The notes beneath the pieces are model-generated. The model ran no database searches. It saw nothing but the letters and a program-made list of their open reading frames with translations, and was not told where the DNA came from. DNA of 64,000 bases. Source: GCA-2737725 sp965229355 (lineage in GTDB: Bacteria > Pseudomonadota > Alphaproteobacteria > Rhodospirillales > Rhodospirillaceae). The position numbers and the translations under genes are program-made. The DNA lies in NCBI GenBank assembly GCA_965229355.1, contig OZ245869.1, forward strand, positions 868,001-932,000. Direction: 5' to 3'. Shown here piece by piece: positions 53,605-61,432 of the stretch. Position 1 is the first letter of the stretch. The number at the start of each line of letters is the position of its first letter.

Positions 53605-53697
53605 TATTCCTGCAACGGGGTGCTTCAGAATATCGCGGATCACGTTAGCGAATCGCGTTGAAGCCCCTCACCGCCGGGTGGGTAGACCCTGGCGAAA

Positions 53698-54003
53698 ATG
53701 AAAACAATAAGGACGCTGTTCGCGATGCTCAACAACCAGAACATGCCCCAAAGCGGCGATGAAACCGCAAAGCAGCAAACCGCTGCTGCGCACAATTCAA
53801 ACATCATTCAAGTCGGCGCATCAGGCCAAATTGGGGGGCTGTCTGACGTTCCCAATAATACCCCGGATAAGAATTTATTCGATCGCTGGCTGACGGAAAA
53901 ATTGCACACGGTGTTCGACACCATTGCGCAAGAACCGCTACCGCCGGATTTGCTGAAACTGGTGAAACAGCTAGAAGCGAAAGAAAAATCCGCTCAAAAA
54001 TAA
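53698..54003 (+). CDS. NepR-like anti-sigma factor (general stress response), orphan
   Basis: 101 aa. The N-terminal 60 residues are polar and Gln/Asn/Ala-rich; the C-terminal segment (residues 61-93, FDRWLTEKLHTVFDTIAQEP then LPPDLLKLVKQLE) fits the NepR pattern of two helices with the EPxP turn that bind sigma-EcfG. No ecfG or phyR gene is in the window, so this is an orphan or second copy. An exact EcfG promoter suggests negative feedback. An alternative start at ATG 53725 has AAGGA upstream and would remove 9 residues. Assigned from the motif alone. Confidence 0.6.
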   Translation: MKTIRTLFAMLNNQNMPQSGDETAKQQTAAAHNSNIIQVGASGQIGGLSDVPNNTPDKNLFDRWLTEKLHTVFDTIAQEPLPPDLLKLVKQLEAKEKSAQK

Positions 54004-54038
54004 TTCCATTATAAAGCATAGCGAACGGCACGCCCGCC

Positions 54039-54063
54039 GGAACCTAAACCAGTGCTATGCGTT
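54039..54063 (+). promoter_or_regulatory. Sigma-EcfG promoter of the first PRC-barrel gene
   Basis: GGAAC, 16 bases, CGTT: exact, 48 bp upstream of the ATG at 54112. Confidence 0.8.
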
Positions 54064-54111
54064 GAAACCTCGCAAAAAGTGCTTCACCCGAAGTTCATGC
54101 GAGGTTTTTTT

Positions 54112-54504
54112 ATGAATACCAAGTTGATTACATCATTCATCGTTGGCGCTGCGGCTTTGGCTGGCGTCTCCACCGCTTTCGCACAAGGCGCGCCGCAAAC
54201 TGTGGTGAGCTACTCGGTCGATGTGACGCGCGTTGCGAACGGCTATCGTGCTTCGAAAATCATTGGCGCGAAAGTTTACAACGACGCGAAAGAAGAAGTC
54301 GGTACCATTGACGACCTCATCGTCAATCGCGATGACCGCGTACCCTATGCCACCGTGTCAGTTGGCGGCTTCTTAGGGATTGGCGATAAATTGGTTGTCG
54401 TGCCGTTTGGCAACCTGCAACTAACGCCAGAGCGCATTGTGATGCCAGGTGCCACGAAGGCCGCATTAAAGGATCTACCGAAATTCTCGTATGCAACCAA
54501 GTAA
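54112..54504 (+). CDS. Exported PRC-barrel domain protein
   Basis: 130 aa with signal peptide (MNTKLITSFIVGAAALAGVS, cleavage near AFAQG). The PRC-barrel (about residues 45-125) has SKIIGAKVYNDAKEEVGTID, DDRVPYATVSVGGFLGIGDKLVVVPFGNL. PRC-barrel proteins are common in the alphaproteobacterial stress response, sometimes facing the periplasm as here. The ATG at 54112 is chosen for the signal peptide and the promoter position; an in-frame ATG at 54052 lies inside the promoter. Paralog of the cytoplasmic form at 55428. Confidence 0.88.
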   Translation: MNTKLITSFIVGAAALAGVSTAFAQGAPQTVVSYSVDVTRVANGYRASKIIGAKVYNDAKEEVGTIDDLIVNRDDRVPYATVSVGGFLGIGDKLVVVPFGNLQLTPERIVMPGATKAALKDLPKFSYATK

Positions 54505-54546
54505 ATGCGTTACGATATAAAATGATCTGATGACCAGATCGCAAAA

Positions 54547-54575
54547 AAAGGGCCGAGAAAAATCTCGGCCCTTTT
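54547..54575. terminator. Bidirectional intrinsic terminator
   Basis: AAAGGGCCGAGA, loop AAAA, TCTCGGCCCTTTT, with A's ahead on the plus strand. It serves the PRC-barrel gene (plus) and the convergent small gene at 54594 (minus). Confidence 0.9.
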
Positions 54576-54593
54576 GCTTTATGAAAATAGATT

Positions 54594-54800
54594 TTAGATT
54601 TTCGGCACGTCCTTACCTGGTGCCTTACCAATCTCTTCGGCTTTCTTCAGATCATTCTTTTCAGAACCATTCACAGCATTTTTAGCCGCTTCAGCAGCGG
54701 GTTTTACTTTGCCTGACTGGGCAAATGCTGTTTGCGCTTGGTTGTACTCGCGCGCTGCCGTTTTATTACCTTCGCCTTCATTACGTTGTGTATTCGCCAT
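54594..54800 (-). CDS. Small hydrophilic stress protein
   Basis: 68 aa, rich in A, K, E, N and G, no hydrophobic segment and no Cys: MANTQRNEGEGNKTAAREYN then QAQTAFAQSGKVKPAAEAAK and a Lys-rich end. Probably disordered or a single amphipathic helix, like small EcfG-regulated proteins and late-embryogenesis-type proteins of other bacteria. AAGGAGGG ahead of the ATG and an exact EcfG promoter 43 bp upstream support it as a real gene. No family recognised with certainty. Confidence 0.8.
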   Translation of the reverse strand: MANTQRNEGEGNKTAAREYNQAQTAFAQSGKVKPAAEAAKNAVNGSEKNDLKKAEEIGKAPGKDVPKI

Positions 54801-54842
54801 GCCAAAGCCCTCCTTTAAGGGATGAAATGCTCACATCGTTAT

Positions 54843-54868
54843 AACCAACAGACTCGGGATCTGGTTCC
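54843..54868 (-). promoter_or_regulatory. Sigma-EcfG promoter of the small hydrophilic protein gene
   Basis: Minus strand: GGAAC, 17 bases, GGTT. The -10 first base is G, an accepted variant of the EcfG element. Confidence 0.75.
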
Positions 54869-54897
54869 GCGCGTCTCTGGCCCACCTAAAAGCAAAA

Positions 54898-54924
54898 GGG
54901 GTGGCCGTACATCCGGGCCACCCC
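54898..54924 (-). terminator. Intrinsic terminator of the csbD gene
   Basis: Minus strand: GGGGTGGCC, loop, GGCCACCCC followed by TTTTGCTTTT. A second small stem GAACAAC / GTTGTTC (54941-54958) lies between it and the csbD stop. Confidence 0.8.
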
Positions 54925-54964
54925 ATCGCTTTCGTTTTTCGAACAACGGATGTTGTTCTTAAGG

Positions 54965-55165
54965 TTAGTTCAGTGTGCGTTCCCAGTCTTTCACGTCAGC
55001 CTCAGCCTTATCTTTGGCGATGCCATAACGCTTCTGAATGCTACCGAGCAATTGGTCGCGCTTGCCTTCGATGACATCCAAATCATCATCTGTCAGCTTG
55101 CCCCACTTCTCTTTGGCTTTGCCTTTAAGAACTTTCCAATCGCCTTTGATCGTATCGCTGTTCAT
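54965..55165 (-). CDS. CsbD-family stress protein
   Basis: 66 aa: MNSDTIKGDWKVLKGKAKEK then WGKLTDDDLDVIEGKRDQLL, the CsbD signature (short helical, charged). CsbD-like proteins are classical general-stress members of unknown biochemical role. Exact EcfG promoter 57 bp upstream, own terminator downstream. Confidence 0.93.
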   Translation of the reverse strand: MNSDTIKGDWKVLKGKAKEKWGKLTDDDLDVIEGKRDQLLGSIQKRYGIAKDKAEADVKDWERTLN

Positions 55166-55221
55166 TTGCGTCGTGCTCCTGATTGTGCGCGCACCGTATT
55201 GCGGCGCGTATGGACGGATTC

Positions 55222-55246
55222 AACGCGAGCTCCGTTATTATGTTCC
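55222..55246 (-). promoter_or_regulatory. Sigma-EcfG promoter of the csbD gene
   Basis: Minus strand: GGAAC, 16 bases, CGTT: exact. Confidence 0.8.
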
Positions 55247-55324
55247 GTGCTCATAACAACATGACGGCGCTTTAAGATAGCTAGCGTTCACATCAGTGAT
55301 GTTGAAGTTGCCATGGTTTCGCCA

Positions 55325-55350
55325 GGAACTTTTGCCGCAACGCATGCGTT
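55325..55350 (+). promoter_or_regulatory. Sigma-EcfG promoter of the second PRC-barrel gene
   Basis: GGAAC, 17 bases, CGTT: exact, 77 bp ahead of the ATG at 55428. Divergent from the csbD promoter, 79 bp away. Confidence 0.8.
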
Positions 55351-55427
55351 TGAATCGGCACAGTTCATCAAAACACACGCGCACAGTTATAATTTTTAAA
55401 TGCGCATTTAGGAAATGGGAGTATGCC

Positions 55428-55796
55428 ATGACTGACATTACGAAAATCACCGACGCGACCTTGATTGCTGCCGACAAAGTAAAGGGCGCAGACGTCTACA
55501 ATCTGGAAGGCGATAAGCTGGGCAAGATTGAAGACACCATGATCGACAAAATTTCCGGCCGCGCCATTTATGCTGTGCTGTCATTCGGCGGCTTTTTAGG
55601 CATTGGCGATGATTACTATCCGCTGCCGTGGTCTACCTTGAAGTACGACACGTCAAAAGGCGGATACGTCGTCAACCTCGATAAAGAGCGCTTGAAAACG
55701 GCGCCATCGTATAAGGCAAATACCGATTTTAAGTGGACTCCTGATTATGGCAAAAGCGTCGACACTTATTACAACGCACCCATGATGTGGATGTAA
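55428..55796 (+). CDS. Cytoplasmic PRC-barrel domain protein
   Basis: 122 aa without signal peptide. The PRC-barrel (about residues 10-85) has VKGADVYNLEGDKLGKIEDT and AIYAVLSFGGFLGIGDDYYPLPW, close to the exported paralog at 54112. The start at 55428 has GGGAG upstream; longer in-frame starts would run through the promoter. It forms an operon with the DUF3309 gene 15 bp downstream. Confidence 0.9.
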   Translation: MTDITKITDATLIAADKVKGADVYNLEGDKLGKIEDTMIDKISGRAIYAVLSFGGFLGIGDDYYPLPWSTLKYDTSKGGYVVNLDKERLKTAPSYKANTDFKWTPDYGKSVDTYYNAPMMWM

Positions 55797-55811
55797 TAAA
55801 GGAGAACAACC

Positions 55812-55961
55812 ATGACTCTCAGTACCATTCTGCTGATTGTGCTGCTGTTGCTACTGATCGGCGCATTACCGGCTTGGCCCTATAGTTCAAGTTGGGGTTA
55901 TTACCCCAGCAGCGGCTTAGGTGTGTTGCTGATTGTGCTTGTTGTGATTCTAATTATTTAA
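55812..55961 (+). CDS. DUF3309 small membrane protein (49 aa)
   Basis: The frame begins MTLSTILLIVLLLLLIGALP, continues AWPYSSSWGYYPSSGLGVLL and ends in a second hydrophobic stretch. The GALPxWPYSxSWGYxPSxGLG centre is the DUF3309 signature. Two short membrane helices around an aromatic turn. GGAG precedes the ATG by 7 bases. Downstream member of the EcfG-driven PRC-barrel operon; function unknown. Confidence 0.9.
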   Translation: MTLSTILLIVLLLLLIGALPAWPYSSSWGYYPSSGLGVLLIVLVVILII

Positions 55962-55992
55962 GCCTGCTGATTTGATATCAGCGCTTAAAAGG

Positions 55993-56024
55993 AAAAAGCC
56001 CGGTGCATTTGTACCGGGCTTTTT
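55993..56024. terminator. Bidirectional intrinsic terminator
   Basis: AAAAAGCCCGGT, loop GCATTTGT, ACCGGGCTTTTT. It ends the PRC-barrel/DUF3309 operon (plus) and the cupin cluster (minus). Confidence 0.9.
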
Positions 56025-56044
56025 CTTTAATCTCTGTCGAAAGC

Positions 56045-56416
56045 TTAGAGGTTCTTAAACTCGCCCTTATCAGGCAGCGCGATATAGAGAACCTTGCACG
56101 GCTCATCGCCGCCGAAGCGCACCATGTGGCCTTGGCCTGTGGTATCCCACATTGTCACCATGTCACCACGCGCAAACTGACGCGTTTCGCCGTTACTGAC
56201 GATCACATCCATTTGGCCCGACAGGATCGCGACGAACATCAAATCTGGGGCTTTGTGGAAATCAATGGTGTGGCCCGGCTGCGAAACACTCATTTTCCAC
56301 CAGAGCACGTTCTGATTTTTAGATGAAATGCGTTGCGGCGAACCGTACTGCGGCAAATCAACATCTTTGAAGAACGAGTGGCCTTGCGCATCCACGTCAA
56401 TGTTTACGAATTTCAT
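56045..56416 (-). CDS. Small cupin-domain protein
   Basis: 123 aa, cytoplasmic. The cupin barrel (about residues 35-115) has MSVSQPGHTIDFHKAPDLMF, GQMDVIVSNGETRQFARGDMVTMWDTTGQGHMVRF: a metal-site-like HxxD and the TGxGH ending shared with the cupins at 48424 and 48922. Last of three cupin genes on the minus strand; 12 bp after the next. Confidence 0.85.
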   Translation of the reverse strand: MKFVNIDVDAQGHSFFKDVDLPQYGSPQRISSKNQNVLWWKMSVSQPGHTIDFHKAPDLMFVAILSGQMDVIVSNGETRQFARGDMVTMWDTTGQGHMVRFGGDEPCKVLYIALPDKGEFKNL

Positions 56417-56428
56417 ATGTGCGCGCCC

Positions 56429-56818
56429 CTATTTCTTGAATTCGTAATCGACAGTGCCAGGGAACGTCAGGCTGAGCGTAATCACCGGATCGCGGCTTTT
56501 GGCAAACGACGAGTGGTGCAGCGCCAAGCCATTCACGTAAGTGCATTCGCCTGTAGCTGAACGACGCACTTCACCGCTTTGGAGTTTGCTGTCGAGGTGC
56601 CCCGACATCACCCACACGATGCGCGGTTGGTTTGTTAAGTGCATTTCTTCCGGACCGCCGCCAATGGGCTCGCCCGGTTGATTGATAGAAATGCCCCAAT
56701 AGGCCCCATCCTGCTTTTCTGATTCCATATGCAGCGGCGTGACTTCTTTCATCGGCACGTCGACTTCTTTCCAAGCAGAGCGCCCATTGGCATCAACGCC
56801 AAAACCTTTGAGTTTCAT
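56429..56818 (-). CDS. Small cupin-like protein
   Basis: 129 aa, cytoplasmic. Its beginning (MKLKGFGVDANGRSAWKEVD) resembles that of the neighbour at 56045 (MKFVNIDVDAQGHSFFKDVD), so the two are tandem duplicates. The central part has GGGPEEMHLTNQPRIVWVMSGHLDSKLQSGEVRR, and the TGxGH position reads TGECTYVNG, so that signature is lost. 15 bp after the double-cupin gene. Confidence 0.82.
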   Translation of the reverse strand: MKLKGFGVDANGRSAWKEVDVPMKEVTPLHMESEKQDGAYWGISINQPGEPIGGGPEEMHLTNQPRIVWVMSGHLDSKLQSGEVRRSATGECTYVNGLALHHSSFAKSRDPVITLSLTFPGTVDYEFKK

Positions 56819-56833
56819 GATTGTGTGCTCCCC

Positions 56834-57715
56834 TTATTTCGCAGGAGCCGCGGGCAAGCGCGGACCCGTGGCGTTGGTGGCGATAAATACAAAGTTTTCC
56901 GACACATCCCAATTGGTGGGCTTGGCCGCTTCTTCACGGATCATGTCGCCAGCTTTGACAGGTTTTGTCTCATCCCCTACCGTCAGCGTCGCAACGCCTG
57001 ACACGATGTAAACAATCACATCATCACGCGGCACGGCGCTGTTGGTTTTGCCTTTGCCCGACAATGCGGCCACGCGGATGGAGTTACCATCAAACGTGTA
57101 ACGCTTCAGATTGGTTTTCGCGCCGTTCGGATCAGCCCCGTTGTTCAGATCGGTGGCCTTCACATCCTTGCCACGCACCAATTGTGATTTCGCATCTTTC
57201 ACAGTGCTGCCAACGGTGTAGGCGATAATGGTGGTGTCTTCGCCTTTCTTGCTGGCATTGCGCAAAATGCCCGAAGGCAAATTCACCACATCGCCCGCGA
57301 CGATTTTAGTTTGCTTACCCAATACACCGACAGTGGCCGAGCCCTTCACCACATATAATAATGTCTCAGTGGTGATTTGGTGCAGTACGCCGCCATTGGC
57401 TTTCTTGAACGTCAGCACGCGCGCTGAGCCCGTGGGGAACGTGAAGGTTTGCGAATCATAACGCACCGCATCTTTGGCGGCTTTGGTTAGTTCAGCTTCT
57501 CCAGCTGCAATGAGAATGCGCGCGCCGGTTTGTTCGGCGGCCCCTTTCTGCACCACTTCCCATTCCGCCATCGGCACCACAGGCACATCTTTGGCAAAAA
57601 GGAAGTTGCTGGGCATCGGCAAACTTGGCGGAATATTTTGAGCAGGCTGTTGAGCATGTGCAGAAACAGCCATAACCGCAGCCATGAGGCTTGCGGCAAT
57701 CGATACGTATTTCAC
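56834..57715 (-). CDS. Exported bicupin protein
   Basis: 293 aa. Signal peptide (MKYVSIAASLMAAVMAVSAHAQ), then two cupin barrels: first about residues 70-165 (ETLLYVVKGSATVGVLGKQTKIVAGDVVNLPSG) and second about 210-285 (DDVIVYIVSGVATLTVGDETKPVKAGDMI). The start is GTG 57715 with GGAGG 6 bases ahead; an in-frame ATG at 57823 gives a protein without a signal peptide at its end. First of three cupin genes. It may bind a substrate or product of the divergent PQQ/cytochrome system. Confidence 0.85.
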   Translation of the reverse strand: MKYVSIAASLMAAVMAVSAHAQQPAQNIPPSLPMPSNFLFAKDVPVVPMAEWEVVQKGAAEQTGARILIAAGEAELTKAAKDAVRYDSQTFTFPTGSARVLTFKKANGGVLHQITTETLLYVVKGSATVGVLGKQTKIVAGDVVNLPSGILRNASKKGEDTTIIAYTVGSTVKDAKSQLVRGKDVKATDLNNGADPNGAKTNLKRYTFDGNSIRVAALSGKGKTNSAVPRDDVIVYIVSGVATLTVGDETKPVKAGDMIREEAAKPTNWDVSENFVFIATNATGPRLPAAPAK

Positions 57716-58057
57716 TGGAACCTCCCCGAATATCGGTGATGCGGACTCTAGATCAAAGCCCCAAGGGGCCAAGATATGCGCAAAAGGCGTTCGCCCACCG
57801 GACCACACGGCGAGCCACAACACACTGTGAACGCGAGGTTTTTACAGGGTCCGCAAAAGGCCTGTTTTGGCTCTGTTTACGGTTTGCACGGCGGGCAGTT
57901 TTGCCATGTTACATGGCCCTGGGGGTTGATTTCCCTACAATGAGTTCAAAGTCGTGCTGGACCATCGCGCTGGTTTGCGAAGTCGGTTCGGTTGCGGTTA
58001 AGGTTTCAAGACCGCGCCCCCACGTTGGGCGCGGGTGCGTGTTAGGGTGGGTATTAA
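57716..58057. other. Divergent promoter region, cupins / cytochrome c
   Basis: 342 bp without a gene. Holds GGCCAAGATATGCG at 57767-57780, a loose relative of the operator-like sites at 27946 and 32194, 52 bp upstream of the bicupin start. A possible hairpin-forming GC block (CCGCGCCCCCACGTTGGGCGCGGG) lies at about 58012-58035, directly upstream of the cytochrome gene. Confidence 0.35.
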
Positions 58058-59338
58058 ATGATGATTCGTGTCGTTTCGTCGTCACTGTTAAGTGCATTGT
58101 TGTGGGTTGCCACGCCAGTTCAGGCGCAAGAGCAAACAGCAGCGGCACCTGCTGCAGCCCCGGCTGCTGCAACAATGTCCAAAGGCGAATATTTAGCTAC
58201 TGTTGGCAACTGTCATAGCTGCCACACCAAGCCAGGCGGCGCGGCATTTGCAGGTGGCGTTCCCTTCACCACCGATTTCGGCACTATCTATTCCACTAAC
58301 ATTACGTCTGACCCCAACGTCGGCATTGGTAAGTGGACCAAAGAGCAATTCATCCGCGCCATGCGTGAAGGCTTGGACGATGAAGGTAAGCACCTGTACC
58401 CGGCCTTCCCGTATCCGAACTTCACCAAAGCCAGCGACGAAGACTTAAACGCGATTTACGACTATATCAAAAGCATTCCGGCTTCGACCTACGTGCCGCC
58501 GGAAAATAAAATGCCGTTCCCCTTCAATCAGCGCGTGCTGATGAAGTTCTGGAATACGCTGTTCTTTAAAAACGAACGCTTCACGCCGGATGCCAAGCAA
58601 TCAGCCGAGTTCAATCGTGGCGCTTACATTGTTGAGGGCTTGGCCCACTGCGGCGCGTGCCACACACCACGTAATATCCTGGGCGGTGAAAAGACCGACC
58701 AAGCTTTGAGCGGCGGCACCTTCATGGATGAAGTGTCGAACAAAAGCGAAGAAGTGCGCCCCTGGTACGCAGTCAACCTGACCCCGTCGCAAGACGGCTT
58801 GAAGGCTTGGAAGCACGAAGACCTCGTGGGCTACATGAAAACCGGTCACGGCAATCGCGTGGGCTCGCATGGCCCCATGAACGAAGTGATCGAAGGCTCC
58901 ACCATGAAATGGACCGACGAAGATATCGCAGCGGTTGCCACATACTTGAAAGGCATCAAGCCGATTGAACGCGGCACGCAACAAGCTAAGTTCTCGGACC
59001 GTGAATTAGGCCGCGCTGATACCGTGTACACCATTCACTGCGGCACCTGTCACTTGCCGACCGGCATGGGCTCAACCCCCGGCAACGAAATGGGGGCTCC
59101 TTTGGTGGGCAACCCGGTTGTGCAGGGTGATGACCCGTCATCACTGATCAACGTGATCCTCTATGGCACCCAAGTGATCGCACCAGCCCCACCGAAAGGC
59201 TGGCAGAACATGAAGTCCTTCGACAACGTGTTGGATGATGATGAAGTGGCTCTGATTGCCAACTACATCCGCACTCAATGGGGCAATAAGGGCTCGAAGG
59301 TCACTGAAGACCAAGTTGAGAAACAGCGCCTGAACTAA
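58058..59338 (+). CDS. Triheme cytochrome c, alcohol/sugar dehydrogenase electron-acceptor subunit type
   Basis: 426 aa. Signal peptide (to about residue 23, PVQAQ), an Ala/Pro-rich linker, then three cytochrome c domains with heme sites CHSCH (residues 52-56), CGACH (near 197) and CGTCH (near 330). The layout matches the membrane-associated cytochrome subunit of PQQ alcohol or flavin-dependent gluconate dehydrogenases, which pass electrons to ubiquinone. The PQQ dehydrogenase gene follows after a terminator. GGGTGG lies ahead of two adjacent ATGs (58058 and 58061). Confidence 0.92.
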   Translation: MMIRVVSSSLLSALLWVATPVQAQEQTAAAPAAAPAAATMSKGEYLATVGNCHSCHTKPGGAAFAGGVPFTTDFGTIYSTNITSDPNVGIGKWTKEQFIRAMREGLDDEGKHLYPAFPYPNFTKASDEDLNAIYDYIKSIPASTYVPPENKMPFPFNQRVLMKFWNTLFFKNERFTPDAKQSAEFNRGAYIVEGLAHCGACHTPRNILGGEKTDQALSGGTFMDEVSNKSEEVRPWYAVNLTPSQDGLKAWKHEDLVGYMKTGHGNRVGSHGPMNEVIEGSTMKWTDEDIAAVATYLKGIKPIERGTQQAKFSDRELGRADTVYTIHCGTCHLPTGMGSTPGNEMGAPLVGNPVVQGDDPSSLINVILYGTQVIAPAPPKGWQNMKSFDNVLDDDEVALIANYIRTQWGNKGSKVTEDQVEKQRLN

Positions 59339-59358
59339 GGCAGCCTCATAAAATCCAG

Positions 59359-59390
59359 AAAAGGCCGTGGCTCACCCCACGGCCTTTTTT
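59359..59390 (+). terminator. Intrinsic terminator after the cytochrome gene
   Basis: AAAAGGCCGTGG, loop CTCACC, CCACGGCCTTTT followed by TT. It shows that the cytochrome and the PQQ dehydrogenase can be transcribed separately. Confidence 0.88.
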
Positions 59391-59503
59391 ATTGGGCGTT
59401 TGAATGGCCCGTATACCGATTAGGGCCACGATTTTGGGCCGGTGTGTGGGCCAAATATGCGATGGTCGGGCCAAGGGGATTAGGGTGCTACCTGGGGGGC
59501 CAA

Positions 59504-61387
59504 ATGATGCTGAAACTGTGGACGATTCTGCTGACGGCCGCGACCATGAGCGCGCAGGCGCAAGACGCTGGCGATTGGCCCGCTTTGGGGAATGACCCAG
59601 GCGGCAGTCAGTTCTCAAGCCTCGACCAGATCGATGCCAAAAATGTAGGTAACCTAAAGCTCGCCTGGACGCACCGGTCTGGCGACGTGTCTGATCGCAA
59701 AAGCGAAACGGGAGCGACAGCCCTAGAGGCTGTGCCGATCCATGTGAACGACACACTGTATTACTGCACCGCGTTCAATCGCGTGTTCGCGTTAGACCCT
59801 GCAACCGGCAAAGAGAAGTGGGTGTTTGATCCCCACACCGGCAAAGACGGTGCGAAGCCGTTGATCAGCCAACCCCGCAAATCAGGGATTTGCCGTAGCG
59901 TTGCGTACTGGGAAGCCAAAGAGAAAACCGGTGCGGCCTGCGAGAAGCGCATTTTTAAAGCCGACATTTATGGTGACGTATTTGCGATTGATGCCAATAC
60001 GGGTGCTGCATGCGCTGATTTCGGTGCCGAGAAGAATCATCCTGGTTATGTGACGCATGTGGATTACGAAGCCCGCGGCACCAACGACAGTGCGCGCGGC
60101 ACCACATCAGGCCCGCTGGTGATCGGTGATGTATTAGTGACCGCCGCAGGTGCACGCGATTCATTGGTGGATGCCAACAACGGGTTTATTCGCGGCTTTG
60201 ATGTGCGTACGGGCGCGTTGAAGTGGGAGTTTGATCCGATCCCTGCTGAACTAGCGCACGAAACAGGTGCGGCGAATGTGTGGTCAACCATGAGTGCGGA
60301 CCCCGAGCGCGGTTTAGTATTTGTGCCCACCACCAGCCCCTCGCCCGATCATTATGGCGCGAAACGCACCGCTGATATTCCCTACGCCGATGCGACCGTC
60401 GCGTTGAATGCCGAAACGGGCGTGCCTGTGTGGCATTATCAAGCTGTGCATCACGATCTGTTTGATTTTGATTTGCCAGGCCACGCCCTGGCGGTGACGA
60501 TTACTAAAGACGGACAACAAATTCCGGTCGCCATTCAACCGACCAAACAGGGCCGGGTAATCGTGCTGAACCGCGACACCGGCGCGCCGGTATTCCCAAT
60601 TGAAGAGCGTACTGTGGCTGCATCCGACTTGCCGGGCGAAGTGGCCGCACCCACGCAGCCGATGCCCACATTGCCTGATCCTGTGTCGCGGCAAGTGCTG
60701 ACGGAAGACGATATGTGGGGCCTCACACCTTATGACCGTGCCGCGTGCCGCAAAGCCTTCCGCGAGATGCGTTATGAAGGCCCGTACACCCCGCCCGCCG
60801 AGCGCGGGTCGATCATCTTCCCGTTTGGAGGCACCAACTGGGGCGGCGTTGCTTTTGATAAGGCGCATAACCTGCTGATCGCCAAGGGCCAGAACATGGC
60901 CTTGCGCGTGAAGATGGTGAAGAAAGACAACCCCGAGCCCAACACGCCACCATATAAAGCCGAACCTGCGCTGTTCTTGGGGCCTTTTGGTGCGCCTTGC
61001 ACCCCGCCCCCATTTGGCACGGTCACGGCCATCGACATGGATACCGGCAAAATCAAATGGCAAGTGCCGCTGGGCCAAGCGAAGTATTTAGGCATTACCG
61101 CGCCGAAGTTCCTGGGCTGGGGATCGCCGAATATCGGTGGGCCCATGGTAACCGGCGGCGGCTTGGTGTTCATTGGCGCCAGTTTAGATGCAAAATTACG
61201 CGCCCTTGATGTGACGACCGGTGCAGAATTATGGCAGCATGCGCTGGCCGCTCCGGGGATGAGCGTGCCGATGACGTATATGTCGGGCGGAAAGCAATAC
61301 GTTGTCATGGCGGCGGGGGGAAATTCACGCGTCACAGACGACATCTCAGATGCGCTGATGGCGTTCGCATTGCCTGACGCAAAGTAA
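59504..61387 (+). CDS. PQQ-dependent dehydrogenase, soluble glucose/polyol-dehydrogenase type
   Basis: 627 aa. Short signal peptide (MMLKLWTILLTAATMSAQAQ), then an eight-bladed propeller with WPALGNDPGGSQFSSLDQI at the N-terminus and the family's HYQAVHHDLFDFDLPGHA near the active site. No vicinal Cys-Cys as in alcohol dehydrogenases, and no five-helix membrane domain as in membrane glucose dehydrogenase, so a periplasmic sugar, polyol or cyclic-acid dehydrogenase is likely. GGGGGG lies 5 bases ahead of ATG 59504; an earlier in-frame ATG (59444) gives no good signal. The neighbouring triheme cytochrome is the probable electron acceptor. Confidence 0.9.
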   Translation: MMLKLWTILLTAATMSAQAQDAGDWPALGNDPGGSQFSSLDQIDAKNVGNLKLAWTHRSGDVSDRKSETGATALEAVPIHVNDTLYYCTAFNRVFALDPATGKEKWVFDPHTGKDGAKPLISQPRKSGICRSVAYWEAKEKTGAACEKRIFKADIYGDVFAIDANTGAACADFGAEKNHPGYVTHVDYEARGTNDSARGTTSGPLVIGDVLVTAAGARDSLVDANNGFIRGFDVRTGALKWEFDPIPAELAHETGAANVWSTMSADPERGLVFVPTTSPSPDHYGAKRTADIPYADATVALNAETGVPVWHYQAVHHDLFDFDLPGHALAVTITKDGQQIPVAIQPTKQGRVIVLNRDTGAPVFPIEERTVAASDLPGEVAAPTQPMPTLPDPVSRQVLTEDDMWGLTPYDRAACRKAFREMRYEGPYTPPAERGSIIFPFGGTNWGGVAFDKAHNLLIAKGQNMALRVKMVKKDNPEPNTPPYKAEPALFLGPFGAPCTPPPFGTVTAIDMDTGKIKWQVPLGQAKYLGITAPKFLGWGSPNIGGPMVTGGGLVFIGASLDAKLRALDVTTGAELWQHALAAPGMSVPMTYMSGGKQYVVMAAGGNSRVTDDISDALMAFALPDAK

Positions 61388-61432
61388 AAGCGATCATTTT
61401 TCTGGAATTAAGGACTGCAAGAGGGAGTGACG

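Noticed and set aside
60314..61078. 254-codon frame opposite the PQQ dehydrogenase gene
   Set aside because: Shadow of a clear enzyme gene; His/Arg-rich composition with no fold.
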